DNA of 64,000 nt, from NCBI GenBank assembly GCA_003545705.1, contig QVLQ01000014.1:620001-684000 (forward strand), read 5' to 3'. Both the position numbers and the translations under genes were made by a program. Below the pieces are notes generated by a model, which saw only the letters and a program-made list of their open reading frames with translations, searched no databases and was not told the origin of the DNA. Positions 53,891 through 64,000 of this stretch are shown one piece after another (positions within the stretch are counted from its first letter, which is position 1; each line of letters begins with the position of its first letter). Source of the stretch: Acidomyces sp. 'richmondensis'. Lineage: Eukaryota > Ascomycota > Dothideomycetes > Mycosphaerellales > Teratosphaeriaceae.

Positions 53891-56800
53891 GTCTCACACT
53901 GGACTACCAGGAAGACCGGAAGTGTCACCGTCGATGAATCATGACGATATGATGCGATTTCAGTGGAAGGGGGCAAGCTTCCAGGAGGTTGAAGTCAGAA
54001 CAAGAAGTGAAATTGCTGGATTTTGCCGTAGATAGATACAACAAGCTCGTGTGTTTCGCAATGCTACGTGAAACAAGCACTAACAAGCACTTGGAGGGAT
54101 CCGCGGCCCGCATGGATGGAGACATTAGCGGCCGCCATAGCCGCACATAAATACTTAAAACAGTATATCAAAACTCAGCAAGATATGGTCTTAAATCCTT
54201 ATGGGCCGTCACAATTTTCGAACCCGATAGTGCAAAGATATTTTTTGGGCGCGCAGGAAAGTGTTCCAGATCTAAGGCTGGATTCGAAGAGGCCATTCTA
54301 GACGGATACTTCCCAATCCGCGATGGCGAGCAATCCCACACAGGAGCGACACATTCAACCGTCACACCTACACAAAGTGATAACAGTGGACCTGTGATTC
54401 CGATTAAATCGACCCGCGATCTCCAGTGAGTCCTACTGGAAGGGCCGCTCCCTGCAATTTGTGAAGTGGGCCTGACCTGGATGTGTTGTTCATCTCCGGT
54501 TATTTCAGCTAGGGGCATAGGAAGGCTTTGGGGGCATCGAACAACGTATCTTCGTTTTCTGTACAGATGTAGGAATTTTCAGCTTGATACACTAAGCGTC
54601 ATGTCTTAGTTTGGAGGCTTGAAACACGACTGGCTCTCGGAAGTCTTCCAATCCGGGATCAGAGTTCAAGGCAGAGCAAGGTAAGTTCGGGTGGGCTTGA
54701 ATTCTTCGCTTCGCAGCTCTCACTTCTGTGTGGAATATACCTGTTTGGGCGAGATCCAAGGCGTGTAAGAAGCACACTGACGCTCTATCTTGACTCTGAA
54801 ACTATTTGACTTGTACGAACACTTCGATGGGGCAAGTGGCGGCGACAGTCAGGGCCCTTCACCTGAGCCCAGCTATATCTTGAATCACAGCGTGTGACTT
54901 AGTGATGAATTTGGAAGCTTTATGCGCTACATTTATACTTCTCTGGAGCTTTTCTCATTGAACAGTGTATCTTGTCTTCACACGAAAGCTTGAAAACCAC
55001 TCCTCTGACGTAGCTTGCTACTTGCTGAACAACATTTAGTTGGGTCAAGTGCCTGTCAAATAACGACTGTATTGCCCTCTGGACTTTCATTAAGTATTTG
55101 GAGGAAGCGAACCCGGCTACGTGACTGATGAATATTGCGTCGCTCTCGAACTTGGTTTCTCGATGCTGGGTGATCAATGTAGCATTTGAACAAGTCTCAG
55201 TCCCGTGAGTAAAGCCAGGGTCACCATTGGCGAGTATTCACGCTGCAAGTCCTTACTCAGTGGTATTTTCGTGATATACGACATGATCAGCGCGAAGTTG
55301 TGTCAGAAGATCTAGAAACGTCCACGGCAAGTCCACCAAGAGTCGAAACCGGATGTAGCTTGAGAGTGGTGTGCCATAACACCAACGTATGTGCATTCCT
55401 TGATGAAGAGACATCATAATCCTTTCTCTGCGGCACCGTTGGTGATCCGCTATTTGGCTTGTGACCGTCGAAACGTCCAAACTATGAAGTGCGACCGACA
55501 CCTTCTTGTCAATCATCAGGTTGAGCAAAGGAAAAGGATTGTATTTAGTGCTTGCCTCAAAAGATGAAAATTTAGCCGGACTTGTGTTTAGCTGGTCCAG
55601 CTAACGCAGTTTATCGGAATCCGAATACTTGGATTGTGTTGGTTGAAGCTCGCATCGTCTCATGTGTTCTCAAGAGGGTAAGTTGTCTTGGCTGACGACG
55701 ATAAGTTTTCAACAGACTTCCAGTTACCTAAATCTCTGGAGTTTGTAGAAGGCTGTTATTTTGCAAGATATCTGCGCACACCGTGTACAAGCATATCAGC
55801 GGTGTGAATGTCACTTCAGAGGCACCGCATGATCCAGCTGAAGCAGCTAGCACAATTGAATGGTGACGTATTGAATGAACATGGAAAGATGCATCAAGAG
55901 ATCATATCCAGCTAAAACGAAAAATCTAATCATGATTTGTGCTGTGAGGAGACTTCCTCATATACCACAGTGCAGTTGCTGCTTGGAAAATTCACCTAAC
56001 TGACATATGGAAGGTGTTTTGGCGGCAGTGTGTTTATATCAGACTTCGGCTTGATATCTGACAATACCAAGCATGTATTGTCCAAACAAACGCACAACTT
56101 CCCTCACAACAATTTTCCTGGTGTATTCCAGATGTCGCAGCATCTGAAATTTCAGCTGCAAACTTGACCTTCTCGGTCCTTATCCTCTAACACGAAGACG
56201 GCACAGGTTTCGAAATTTCCACCTGGCTTGCTGATCTCACCATGGCCTCGTTGCGGCGCCGATCTAAATCAGACTGTGCCGCCCTTACAGCACCTTTGAT
56301 GGATGTGATTCTGCTTGAGATCTCGACTTACCTCAACTTACACAAACTAGTACCTTTCGATAATGCGTAGCAAAGCACTTTAGGACGCTTAATATTAACG
56401 TTATATTTTCAGCAGCGTAGCTCATGGGCCTGTTTGGGCGTGTTGACTACTGTCACCCCCCTCGGTTTCAACACGTCAACGCAACTACCTTGTTCTGTTC
56501 AATAAACTCAGGAACTCAATATAACGGTGATGAAATTCACTATGGTCCACAAACTGAAAAGGATAGAATTCGGTCCGCCTATTCTCCCTCTGACCCGGTC
56601 AAAGAAATAAATTTCACCACGAATGGTACCGTCAAAATAGTGTGCTTGAAGCATTGGATAATACAAAGACAGCAGGGTTCATTTGGCCCGCTTCTGGAGA
56701 CCAAGGATTTCTTCAGGAATCTGATCAGAGGCACCTGGATAGGGTTAAGCCACCCGAATGCTCAAATTGTTATATCACGACGTTCTTGGCGAACTTTGTT

Positions 56801-57496
56801 TTTCTAACATATATTCTGTCGAAATCTGAGTAAAATGGGGCAGCATATTAGCGAGGCATTGCGGGTCGCTAGACCATACTTTTGTTCTCCGCTGCATTCA
56901 CAATTTGCCTGTTATCTTCTTGACTACAGTCATGAGCCGGACCATGCTGTATTCATTCTCGGCTTCGAGAAACAGATACTCTGTTGCTCGATGTGGACAA
57001 CGAGGATCAGCAAGTCGATCCATAGGGAAGAAGGCAAAAATAGCGGAATTCATGATGCATTTGGATAATTGAGCGGGGGTTTGTGTGAAGACAGCGTGAC
57101 ATATTTGGGAATTCAACCATCTAAACCTAAGAGAATTTCAGTAAGAATACGGAACTAGGAAGAGCTTAGGGAAGCCAGCGAATAACTCGAAAATACCATC
57201 GAGAGTCCAAGCAGGTAGTAAGATCGTAAGATCATCTCAGTCAACTATGAGCAATCTTTCAATTCGATTCTGTTGATTTTAGATGGCTAGGTAGCAATAT
57301 AAATGCAATGGCTGATGGTTCCATAAACGATTCGTGGATTTGACCTAGATTCATGTGGGGATGAAGGATCAGGCCGAAGGGCATTTCCGCATCCCGCTCG
57401 ATTTGGATGAAAGCCTCCTTTCCTCATGAGCAAGGCACACCATTGCAACTTCAGAACTTATCGCAAGCAAATTTATTTTGATGCCAATGTTCCAAG
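53891..57496. other. Gene-poor stretch, 3.6 kb
   Basis: Upstream of both the DUF3405 gene (-) and the HET gene (+). Several mid-size ORFs (54168-54518 and 55253-55528 on -, 56424-56807 on +) have protein-like stretches (RFRLLVDLPWTFLDLLTQLR) but no family I can name, and no joins that extend them convincingly. Possibly relics of lineage-specific genes next to the HET locus. Confidence 0.45.
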
Positions 57497-59524
57497 ATGT
57501 GGCTAATCGAAGCGTCCACTCTTCGGCTGAAGGAATTCATAAGTCTTGAGGTGGCCCCTCCATATACAATTCTTTCTCATACTTGGGGCAGCGATGAAGT
57601 ACAATTCCTCGACATGAACGATTTGTCTTTAGCGCGCCAAAAGGCAGGCTTCCAAAAAATTGAATATATTTGTGCTCAGACAATCAAAGACGGCCTTAAC
57701 TATGCCTGGGTGGACACGTGCTGTATCGACAAAAGGAGCAGCGCTGAGCTGTCGGAAGCTATCAACAGCATGTATTCGTATGTGCTACATCAATTACATC
57801 AATATAATAAAACATTCAACTCATCGCTAACAGATGGTATAATGGAGCGGTACGCTGTTATGTTTATTTGGTTGACGTATCTGGCGATTATCTAGATCTC
57901 AAAGATGATGTCGATCCGAAAGACGAGTTAAAGGGGATTACGTGCTTGTCGCCTCCTACTGCAGAGCATTTATTCGAAAATCAACTGAACCAGCTTCTAG
58001 CTTTCCGTCGAAGTAGATGGTTTTCAAGAGGATGGTCCGTGAACTCTTCTTTAGAAATCCGCGTTTGGTCCGAGTTTAAGTCTGACACTATTTAGGACGC
58101 TTCAAGAGCTTCTGGCACCGCGTGCGGTAGAGTTTCGCAATCAAAGCTGGGGCCGAATAAATTCCCTGCCGTATTTGGTACTTTCAATTGCCGATGTTAC
58201 AGGTATAGATCGTGAAGTGCTTCTCCACAACAGGCGGCTTGAAGACTGTAGTTATGCTGAGCGTATGTCGTGGGCGTCGAACCGCTACACTACCCGCATT
58301 GAGGACATGGCATATTGCTTGATCGGACTTTTTCAGGTGAATATGCCATTGCTTTATGGCGAAGGACAGAACGCATTCAGAAGATTGCAGGACGAGCTTC
58401 TCAGTAAGAGTACGGAACAGTCACTGATCTGTTGGAGTGAAAAAAATGAACGTCTTGCTGTCAGATATCAGCATGGGCAACTGCTATCTTTAGAGACCCA
58501 TCAAAGTCTCTTACATAAATTGCAACCTAACCTCTCTGGATCCAATATTGGACCACTTCATCTCCTAGCGACCTGCCCGGAGGCTTTCTCAGATTGTGCA
58601 CAGGTGCGTGTACATAAAAGTTTTAGGACATCTGCAGTATCTACGGGGACGGAGTGGAACAAACTTGGGCTCCTAGCCTATGTTGCCATGCTTCCACTTG
58701 GCGACACTCACGGTCTATACCATGTTGCAGTGCTTCGCTGCATCTACCAGAGAGCAGGCACGGTCTTACGAGAAGTTGAGAAGGGCAACCCTGTATTCAT
58801 TGGAGTGCTATGCAAACTTGTCATCACCCCGTGGGACATTCCACAATACGAGATATGGGGATGCCACTACAGCCAGGGCAAATGTCGCCAGACATTCTTG
58901 ATTGAAGGCCTGTCAACCGATTTGTCTGGCTTGAGTAAGCTGGTGATGTTGCGGTGGACCCCTAAAGGGGAAGAACACGAAACGCAGCTGAAAATTCCAA
59001 AGTCTCCATATCACCCACATCAACTCCCAATTTTTCGATTTGTTTCAAATCTGAAATTACTTGATGGATATCCAAAAAGAGTCTGGAATTTGAAGGCGGG
59101 GTTGCTTCTGCTTGACGCCAATCCACCAAATTCGGCAGCCGCGGTGATCACCATGGCCCCAAATACACAGTTTGTTATGGTGGTATATCCATGTATTGCA
59201 ACAACAGAAATTGATGACATAAATGAATGGCTTGATTTCGCAAGCATGGCTGCATGGCCTGAGATTGTGGAATATCTGAGGGAGCGTCAAACATTCACCA
59301 ATAGCAAGCCTGGTTCGCATGGAATGCAGGAGAGAGTTCCTATCAAACAAGCAAATCACTTCTATTTCCTCAACGAGGATGTCGATCGGACGAGCTCAGC
59401 GTTAGCTGGAAGGTCTAAAGGATCAGGAATAGGAGTGTCATCCCAATTCGCGCGTGTTGTAGCTCGTGTTAGTGTTCGATATATGATAGGCACCATTGAC
59501 GTGCATATACGCCGTCCAGAATAG
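57497..59524 (+). CDS. HET-domain protein (heterokaryon-incompatibility type)
   Basis: Cytosolic protein of the family mediating allorecognition and programmed cell death after hyphal fusion. Join 57497..57777, 57834..58034, 58096..59524, giving 636 aa. Start MWLIEASTLRLKEF, then APPYTILSHTWGSDEVQFLD, IKDGLNYAWVDTCCIDKRSS, SEAINSMYSWYNGAVRCYVY, FRRSRWFSRGWTLQELLAPR and RIEDMAYCLIGLFQVNMPLLYGEG: the HET blocks in the standard order. Splices use GTATGT/ACAG and GTCCGT/TTAG. The C-terminal about 350 aa contains no NACHT, WD or ankyrin repeat. All parts are in frame, so it looks functional. Confidence 0.93.
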
Positions 59525-59837
59525 CAACAAAAAATCAACTTCACGTCACAAATAAATTTTTCTTAGGGATTTCGGTCCTTTAGGATGCTGAATAGAGCAT
59601 GCATGATTGATTGCCAGTGTCCAACTGAATTCGGCGTTTATGTTACATCGCAATAATGAACTACGACAATGATCTTTGGAAAAGAATCCTGAATATTGGT
59701 CTTATGCCTCCATGCCAGCTTCTCTACTTCCAGAGCTCAAATGTAAGCTGGAAGGCGAAATCCGAATTTTCGATGGCTCTTTTAAAGTAGTGGTCAGCTT
59801 AGAGCAAGATCGAACCCACATTAACTGCGTATAATAT
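59525..59837. other. Convergent intergenic, 0.31 kb
   Basis: 3' flanks of the HET gene (+) and the RBR gene (-). Nothing further seen. Confidence 0.55.
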
Positions 59838-61001
59838 CTACTGAGGTGCATGATTGTAATTGTACTCTCCCGATGAGCGATTTTGATAGCCCGCACGATG
59901 ATGCTGTCTTAGATGTGCTCGAATGCCGTGGCCTGTTTCAATCTCGCGTCGCTGGGAATTTTCGTGGGATAAATGACGGACGATGGACCGGCGTTGTGAG
60001 GATTGGTGTCTTGGTTGTAATAACACGAGGTTGCCCTGAAATAAGTGAAATCTTAATTGAGAGGTCATGTGATGATTTCTCGAATGGTCAAAGCCTTGTC
60101 GGGAATCTCGTGGACGTGTAAACATATGATGAAGCTCTCGATCAGGCCACTCTTGCAACCTCCTGCTTACCTGTCCATTTGGAAAGGCAGGCCTTGCGTG
60201 CTGAAGAAATCTAGCCTCTTGCCGTCGACTCTGATCCTGGATCTCTTGTAATTGCCATTCCAACACGGGATCGTCCTCAAACTCGAATTGATCTTCTCTT
60301 GTCTCGTTGACATCGTAGATTCCATGCCCATATATACCGTACCTGGGGCACTTCCCGCTCGTCCAGTGCGATGATTTGGCCGCTGCGTACTGTCCGCAGA
60401 GATAGCAGAACTCTGCACCGCATACGCAGGTGATATGGTTGCAAGCTTCTTTCAGCTCAACGCGCCTTCGGCATTTCAAATTTGGACAGTCCTGATAGTG
60501 TTTTCCACGCTCTAGTCCCGCAAATGCAACTTCACGCCGCTCTTCGTCTGCACTTGGGTCGCATTCATGCTCGATCACGGCTTTCTTCACTTTGCTATCG
60601 GGACTGCTGAAACATTCTTTGCACCGAAGACAAGTGTACCACATGCACTTATCGCACCTCATGCATTCTTGACTTTCCATTCTTCGTCCCAGGAACTCAC
60701 CACACTCTTCCAGTCTTTTGGGGGGGTCAGTATTACGACAGTAGACACGTAACTTGGGCGGAAGAGACCACTCTTCTTCTTTTTGTTCATATTTCTGCAA
60801 GAAATCCGCATCCAAAACGTCGGTGAAACTGCGAGGATCTAAAATTCGCTTGCCCCAGCGAGGAGGAAAATTGAGCTCCGAGATGATGGCGTTCTCGAAG
60901 AAGTGCCGTATACATTTCGAACACAAATTGTCACCATCTAATTGGATGGCTCGATCAAAACTTTGCTCGGTACAGATAGTGCAATTCCATATTTTACCCA
61001 T
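59838..61001 (-). CDS. RING-IBR-RING (RBR) E3 ubiquitin ligase-like protein
   Basis: 387 aa from an ATG at 61001. RING1-like part: NCTICTEQSFDRAIQ with CSKCIRHF (7-31), though the rest of RING1 is reduced. IBR part: VYCRNTDPPKRL to CMRCDKCMWYTCLRCKEC (88-130). RING2/Rcat: DCPNLKCRRRVELKEACNHI, TCVCGAEFCYLCG, with the expected catalytic Cys187 in ACNHI. These ligases pass ubiquitin through that Cys. The C-terminal about 130 residues are Arg/His/Gln-rich and may include an unspliced intron (a GTAAGC donor follows PAFPNGQ), so the true end is uncertain. It lies tail-to-tail with the HET gene. Confidence 0.87.
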   Translation of the reverse strand: MGKIWNCTICTEQSFDRAIQLDGDNLCSKCIRHFFENAIISELNFPPRWGKRILDPRSFTDVLDADFLQKYEQKEEEWSLPPKLRVYCRNTDPPKRLEECGEFLGRRMESQECMRCDKCMWYTCLRCKECFSSPDSKVKKAVIEHECDPSADEERREVAFAGLERGKHYQDCPNLKCRRRVELKEACNHITCVCGAEFCYLCGQYAAAKSSHWTSGKCPRYGIYGHGIYDVNETREDQFEFEDDPVLEWQLQEIQDQSRRQEARFLQHARPAFPNGQVSRRLQEWPDRELHHMFTRPRDSRQGFDHSRNHHMTSQLRFHLFQGNLVLLQPRHQSSQRRSIVRHLSHENSQRREIETGHGIRAHLRQHHRAGYQNRSSGEYNYNHAPQ

Positions 61002-61312
61002 GGCGAGTGATCGCTAGTTCGAACCAAGCCTGCGAATAGGATGCTGATTTGAATGCCGTGGCGCACAAATAATGTGAGTATGGCGGGAGAAGTGTATAAG
61101 CAGCACAAAGAATGCGAAGAGAATGCTTGCTACTCGATGGCTTTAGTTAAGGGAGCTAAGTGTATGAACATATTGCGCTATAGAATATTGATGTGTGCTC
61201 ACTGCAGTCAATGCGTCTTGATTCAACATTATGCACTGTTATGTTTTTTTTTTTGGCGGGTAAACGAAAAATCCTGGACATTCGAGCTTGTTAGGACCTC
61301 CTGACATCTGGA
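61002..61312. other. Intergenic, 0.31 kb
   Basis: Promoter of the RBR gene and 3' flank of the ACT gene. A run of T follows about 61,243. No gene. Confidence 0.5.
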
Positions 61313-62576
61313 CTAATCCTCTGTGAATCCATTCTGCTGTGCGCCGCGTAACGCATCCAAGGCATCATCCACTTCTTCCGCATATAGGATGACATGTCCA
61401 GCTCGTGCCGTACTGAGATAGCTCATGTTAAACATTTCCCGACCAATACGTCCCCTCATTCCCTCAATAAGTCTGCTCGCGACGCCACAAACGATACCGG
61501 TGCTCTCTAGTGGAAGGTCTCTCAAGTCAAATGTTATCGGTATTTGTAGCGGTCCGTCTTTGCCAAGCAGTAGATCTTCTCCCTTATTGTGGAATAGTGC
61601 GAGCAATCGCTTTTCCAGGGATATCGAAGCTGATTCGGAGTCTGTCAGAGTCAGGGATAAGAAGGTCGGGGGAGGGTTAGCGGTCAAACACTTGAGAAGA
61701 CCGAGCATGAGTTTTCCTTCTGTGAAATTTTGTGCCAGTGAGCTGGCTGTTATCTCTTTTATTCCTCCACACGTCACGAGCTCGATTGATCGCCTGACGC
61801 AGGGCGTTATGCCATGCGTATTCAACTTCTTGAATGTCTTTGCTTGCAGTTCAGACAATGTCGATGGCGGAGGTGTTCCTGAACTCGGTGGAAACTCGAA
61901 CGATGTAGACGAGTTGCTGCGGTGGTGAGAGTGCATTAATGGCGATGCAGGATTCGTCATGTGTCCAGCCTGACCATCAGCCGCATCGGCTTCAAACACA
62001 AAGCCACGCTCTTCAAGGGCGTGGATCACCCTCGACCGAGCAGCTAGAGGCACTAAAATGAAATCCGACCAGTAGCTTGTTATAAAGAAGATGGAAATTC
62101 CGGCCATCGCTAACGGGCTGGTGAGATCCAACACCCGTTGCCCTGCTTCCAGACCTTCGCCACCAATCATAATGACCGAGAAATCCTCATCACTGATTGA
62201 GACTTGCTTGCGAAGACAGGGATCTAGGAGGCCCAGGACCGGGAGAAACAATTCACACGCTTCTGCACGAGGACAAACCACTGAGCACTCATTGGGGGTG
62301 AATGAGACATTCACAAAAGGATGCCAATATTGCCAGGGTCGGCTTGGTTGAAATGGGTTCCCTTCCTCATCCAACCTGCGATTATGTAGCAGGAGTTGCG
62401 ACAGAGGTTGCACAAACGCAAAATACGCTTTGAGTGGGATGTGAATGAGTGCAACACGGGTATCCTAGATTGTAGTAAGACAGTGCAATCTGAAGGGACG
62501 AAAGCCGCGGCGTTCTCACCAAGAATCCGATCTGTGCATTGAGCAAAGTCACCGAGTCCACTAGAGACTGATCCAT
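61313..62576 (-). CDS. ACT-domain protein of the CASTOR type
   Basis: Join 62576..62520 and 62464..61313, giving 402 aa. Exon 1 encodes MDQSLVDSVTLLNAQIGFL; the intron is GTGAGA to CTAG, phase 0, giving FL-DTRVALIHIPLKAYFAF. Two ACT units are visible: one around ISDEDFSVIMIGGEGLEAGQ, LTSPLAMAGISIFFITSYWS, DFILVP, the second around PLQIPITFDLRDLPLESTGI, VCGVASRL, NMSYLSTARAGHVILYAEE. The S-x-FF-T-S-Y-W-S-D-F-I-L-V block is typical of ACT_7 domains of animal CASTOR arginine sensors and of fungal amino-acid sensing proteins. A role in amino-acid sensing is inferred. A Ser-rich linker (about 185-215) joins the halves. Confidence 0.87.
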
Positions 62577-64000
62577 CTTGTTTTGCGTGAACCGAACGCT
62601 TGCGCGCTCGGTATGACGTGTTTAATGCGGTTCGCAGTAATCAAGGTGGCCGAAATAAGAAATTTCTCATACGCTTGATTCAACGATTGACGTTCTCTAT
62701 GGGCAATGGGTATTTGTCGACCACTGCAGCTTTTTGGAAGTTCATCTCATAGACTTGCTAGGCTTCGTGTTGTCGAAGGGTAGTCACACGTACTGCAGCG
62801 AGGAGATAAAGCACATAGACGTGAGCACAAGGCGAGGACAGCACCGTCAGTCCAAAATGAAAGCCCCGTGATCAGAGGCACGCCCGATGATGTGATGGCA
62901 CGGCACAAGCGCGAGTCTATACGATTTGTTAGGCGCTGTTGTGGTTCCTTAGATACATTGCTAGGAGGTCATGCCTTACACCTGCAAGAACTAGGATGAT
63001 TTGCGGAAGCTTTGCTGAAGGCCTGCAGAAAATCGCCGTGGGATGGGTCACTCAGACCATTGAGAGGGCGGATTCCCCTCACGACATACGCGAGCTCCAC
63101 GATCGGTACCAGTCCTATGGGGTGAAAAAGTGACTTGCAGCGCGGGATGTTTCGCAGTCTTCGCCACCCGGGCCGCTCCCAGGATACCAGGAGTACGCAC
63201 AAATCGAAATGGAGGGATGCAAAAGGATCATTCATGGAATCACTCTACACGTCCCACGTGGTGCTCGACCTGCCAACCAGCCGAGCTCGGCCATCGCGCT
63301 GAAGGGACTTGGTTCCTCTATTGGGGCATTCCGTAAACAGCCGACACTTTGTGGAGCGCCAACAGCAGTAGCTCGCTCGACGACGATTAGTCCGTCCTGG
63401 GACAAACCCCCTTCTGCGTGGGCTAGAAGTCATCATCAGTCGGCGGGCAGCGCAATGGCATAGACAAACCGTGTTGGTGATGCTGCCACATTACCAGTGC
63501 ACAACTCTGATGACCTCAGTGCAACCCGCGCGGAGTGAATGGTTTGAAGTCAGTGACGAACTTCGATTGTGAAAGACGGGATTTTATGGAGGGTGAAGTG
63601 CAAAAGTCACTATGCGGCCCAAGCGCAGTTGATTGGCCTCCTGTCACGTGTCAGATTCTCACATCTCCATGTCTGCAGAAGAAGATGGGTGAAGACTACC
63701 AAATTCTGCATCCGCCGTGGACGGAAGGCGGAAGATGAAGTCTGATAAAATGGTGGAGGGTTATTCAGGGAAGGCCCCGACAGGTCTCTAAAAATTGCAA
63801 TCAGTACACCAAATCGAACGCGCATCGAGTTCGATAAATGTGCGAGTCAGTCAATTCTGGAAGATGCAGGAACGAAAGTCAGCGGCTCTCGCGCTTACAA
63901 TCCCACTCCGCCCGATACAAAAATACCAGGCGCAATGAAGTATAATGTATCATCGTAAATTACCGAAGGACAGGCGATTAGGCCGAATTTGCAATATCGT
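62577..64000. other. Window end, 1.4 kb, no gene recognised
   Basis: Promoter of the ACT gene, then sequence with ORFs below about 90 codons on both strands. None shows a known motif. A neighbouring gene may begin beyond the window. Confidence 0.45.

Noticed and set aside
57778..58095. HET gene first read as broken into three ORFs
   Set aside because: Two short introns with usable splice sites restore the standard HET blocks.
1..64000. tRNA genes, rRNA genes and CRISPR arrays
   Set aside because: No convincing internal-promoter boxes or cloverleaf seen by eye; CRISPR is not expected in a fungal nuclear sequence and no spaced repeats were noticed.

Overview
The window reads as nuclear DNA of a filamentous ascomycete (Pezizomycotina). 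Genes on both strands are interrupted by short GT-AG introns (about 50-107 nt). The protein families are typical of that group: Zn(II)2Cys6 and C2H2 regulators, a HET-domain protein, DUF3405 and DUF4048 proteins, a sedolisin, GH10 and GH62 enzymes, a fungal-type TIM22 and a Tlg1 SNARE. The class cannot be fixed by eye. Secreted hydrolases acting on plant cell walls suggest a plant-associated or litter-decaying lifestyle. Exon joins below were worked out by reading frame, splice consensus and continuity of conserved protein motifs; none was checked against transcripts.

Layout. 0-6 kb: a FET4-type low-affinity metal transporter and an F-box protein whose frame breaks once. 9-17 kb: a cytochrome P450, a small Gly-rich protein, a Zn2Cys6 regulator, a clearly broken short-chain dehydrogenase (new reading, 14.73-15.59 kb) and a DJ-1/PfpI protein; this may be a decaying metabolic cluster. 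17.5-23.5 kb: a conserved coiled-coil protein, a doubtful broken ORF and a C2H2 + Zn2Cys6 dual-finger regulator. 24.4-33.1 kb: a secretome stretch with a GH62 arabinofuranosidase pseudogene, an intact four-exon sedolisin (S53) and a GH10 xylanase. 34.5-48.9 kb: housekeeping genes, namely TIM22, a DUF4048 protein, an M18 aminopeptidase with a roughly 300-residue N-terminal extension, a small conserved protein, TLG1, a METTL25-like methyltransferase and a LaeA-like methyltransferase. 51.5-62.6 kb: a DUF3405 membrane protein, a HET-domain protein, an RBR-type E3 ligase and an ACT-domain protein of the CASTOR type.

Long gene-poor stretches (29.2-31.8, 37.1-40.1, 49.1-51.5 and 53.9-57.5 kb) hold no recognisable gene or transposon ORF. 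Two decayed enzyme genes were recovered by stitching frames (SDR and GH62). I saw no tRNA, rRNA or intact mobile element. I did not find a clearly new multi-gene system. The best leads are the M18 extension, which carries a motif resembling one I recall from other fungal proteins, and the P450/regulator/SDR-relic neighbourhood.
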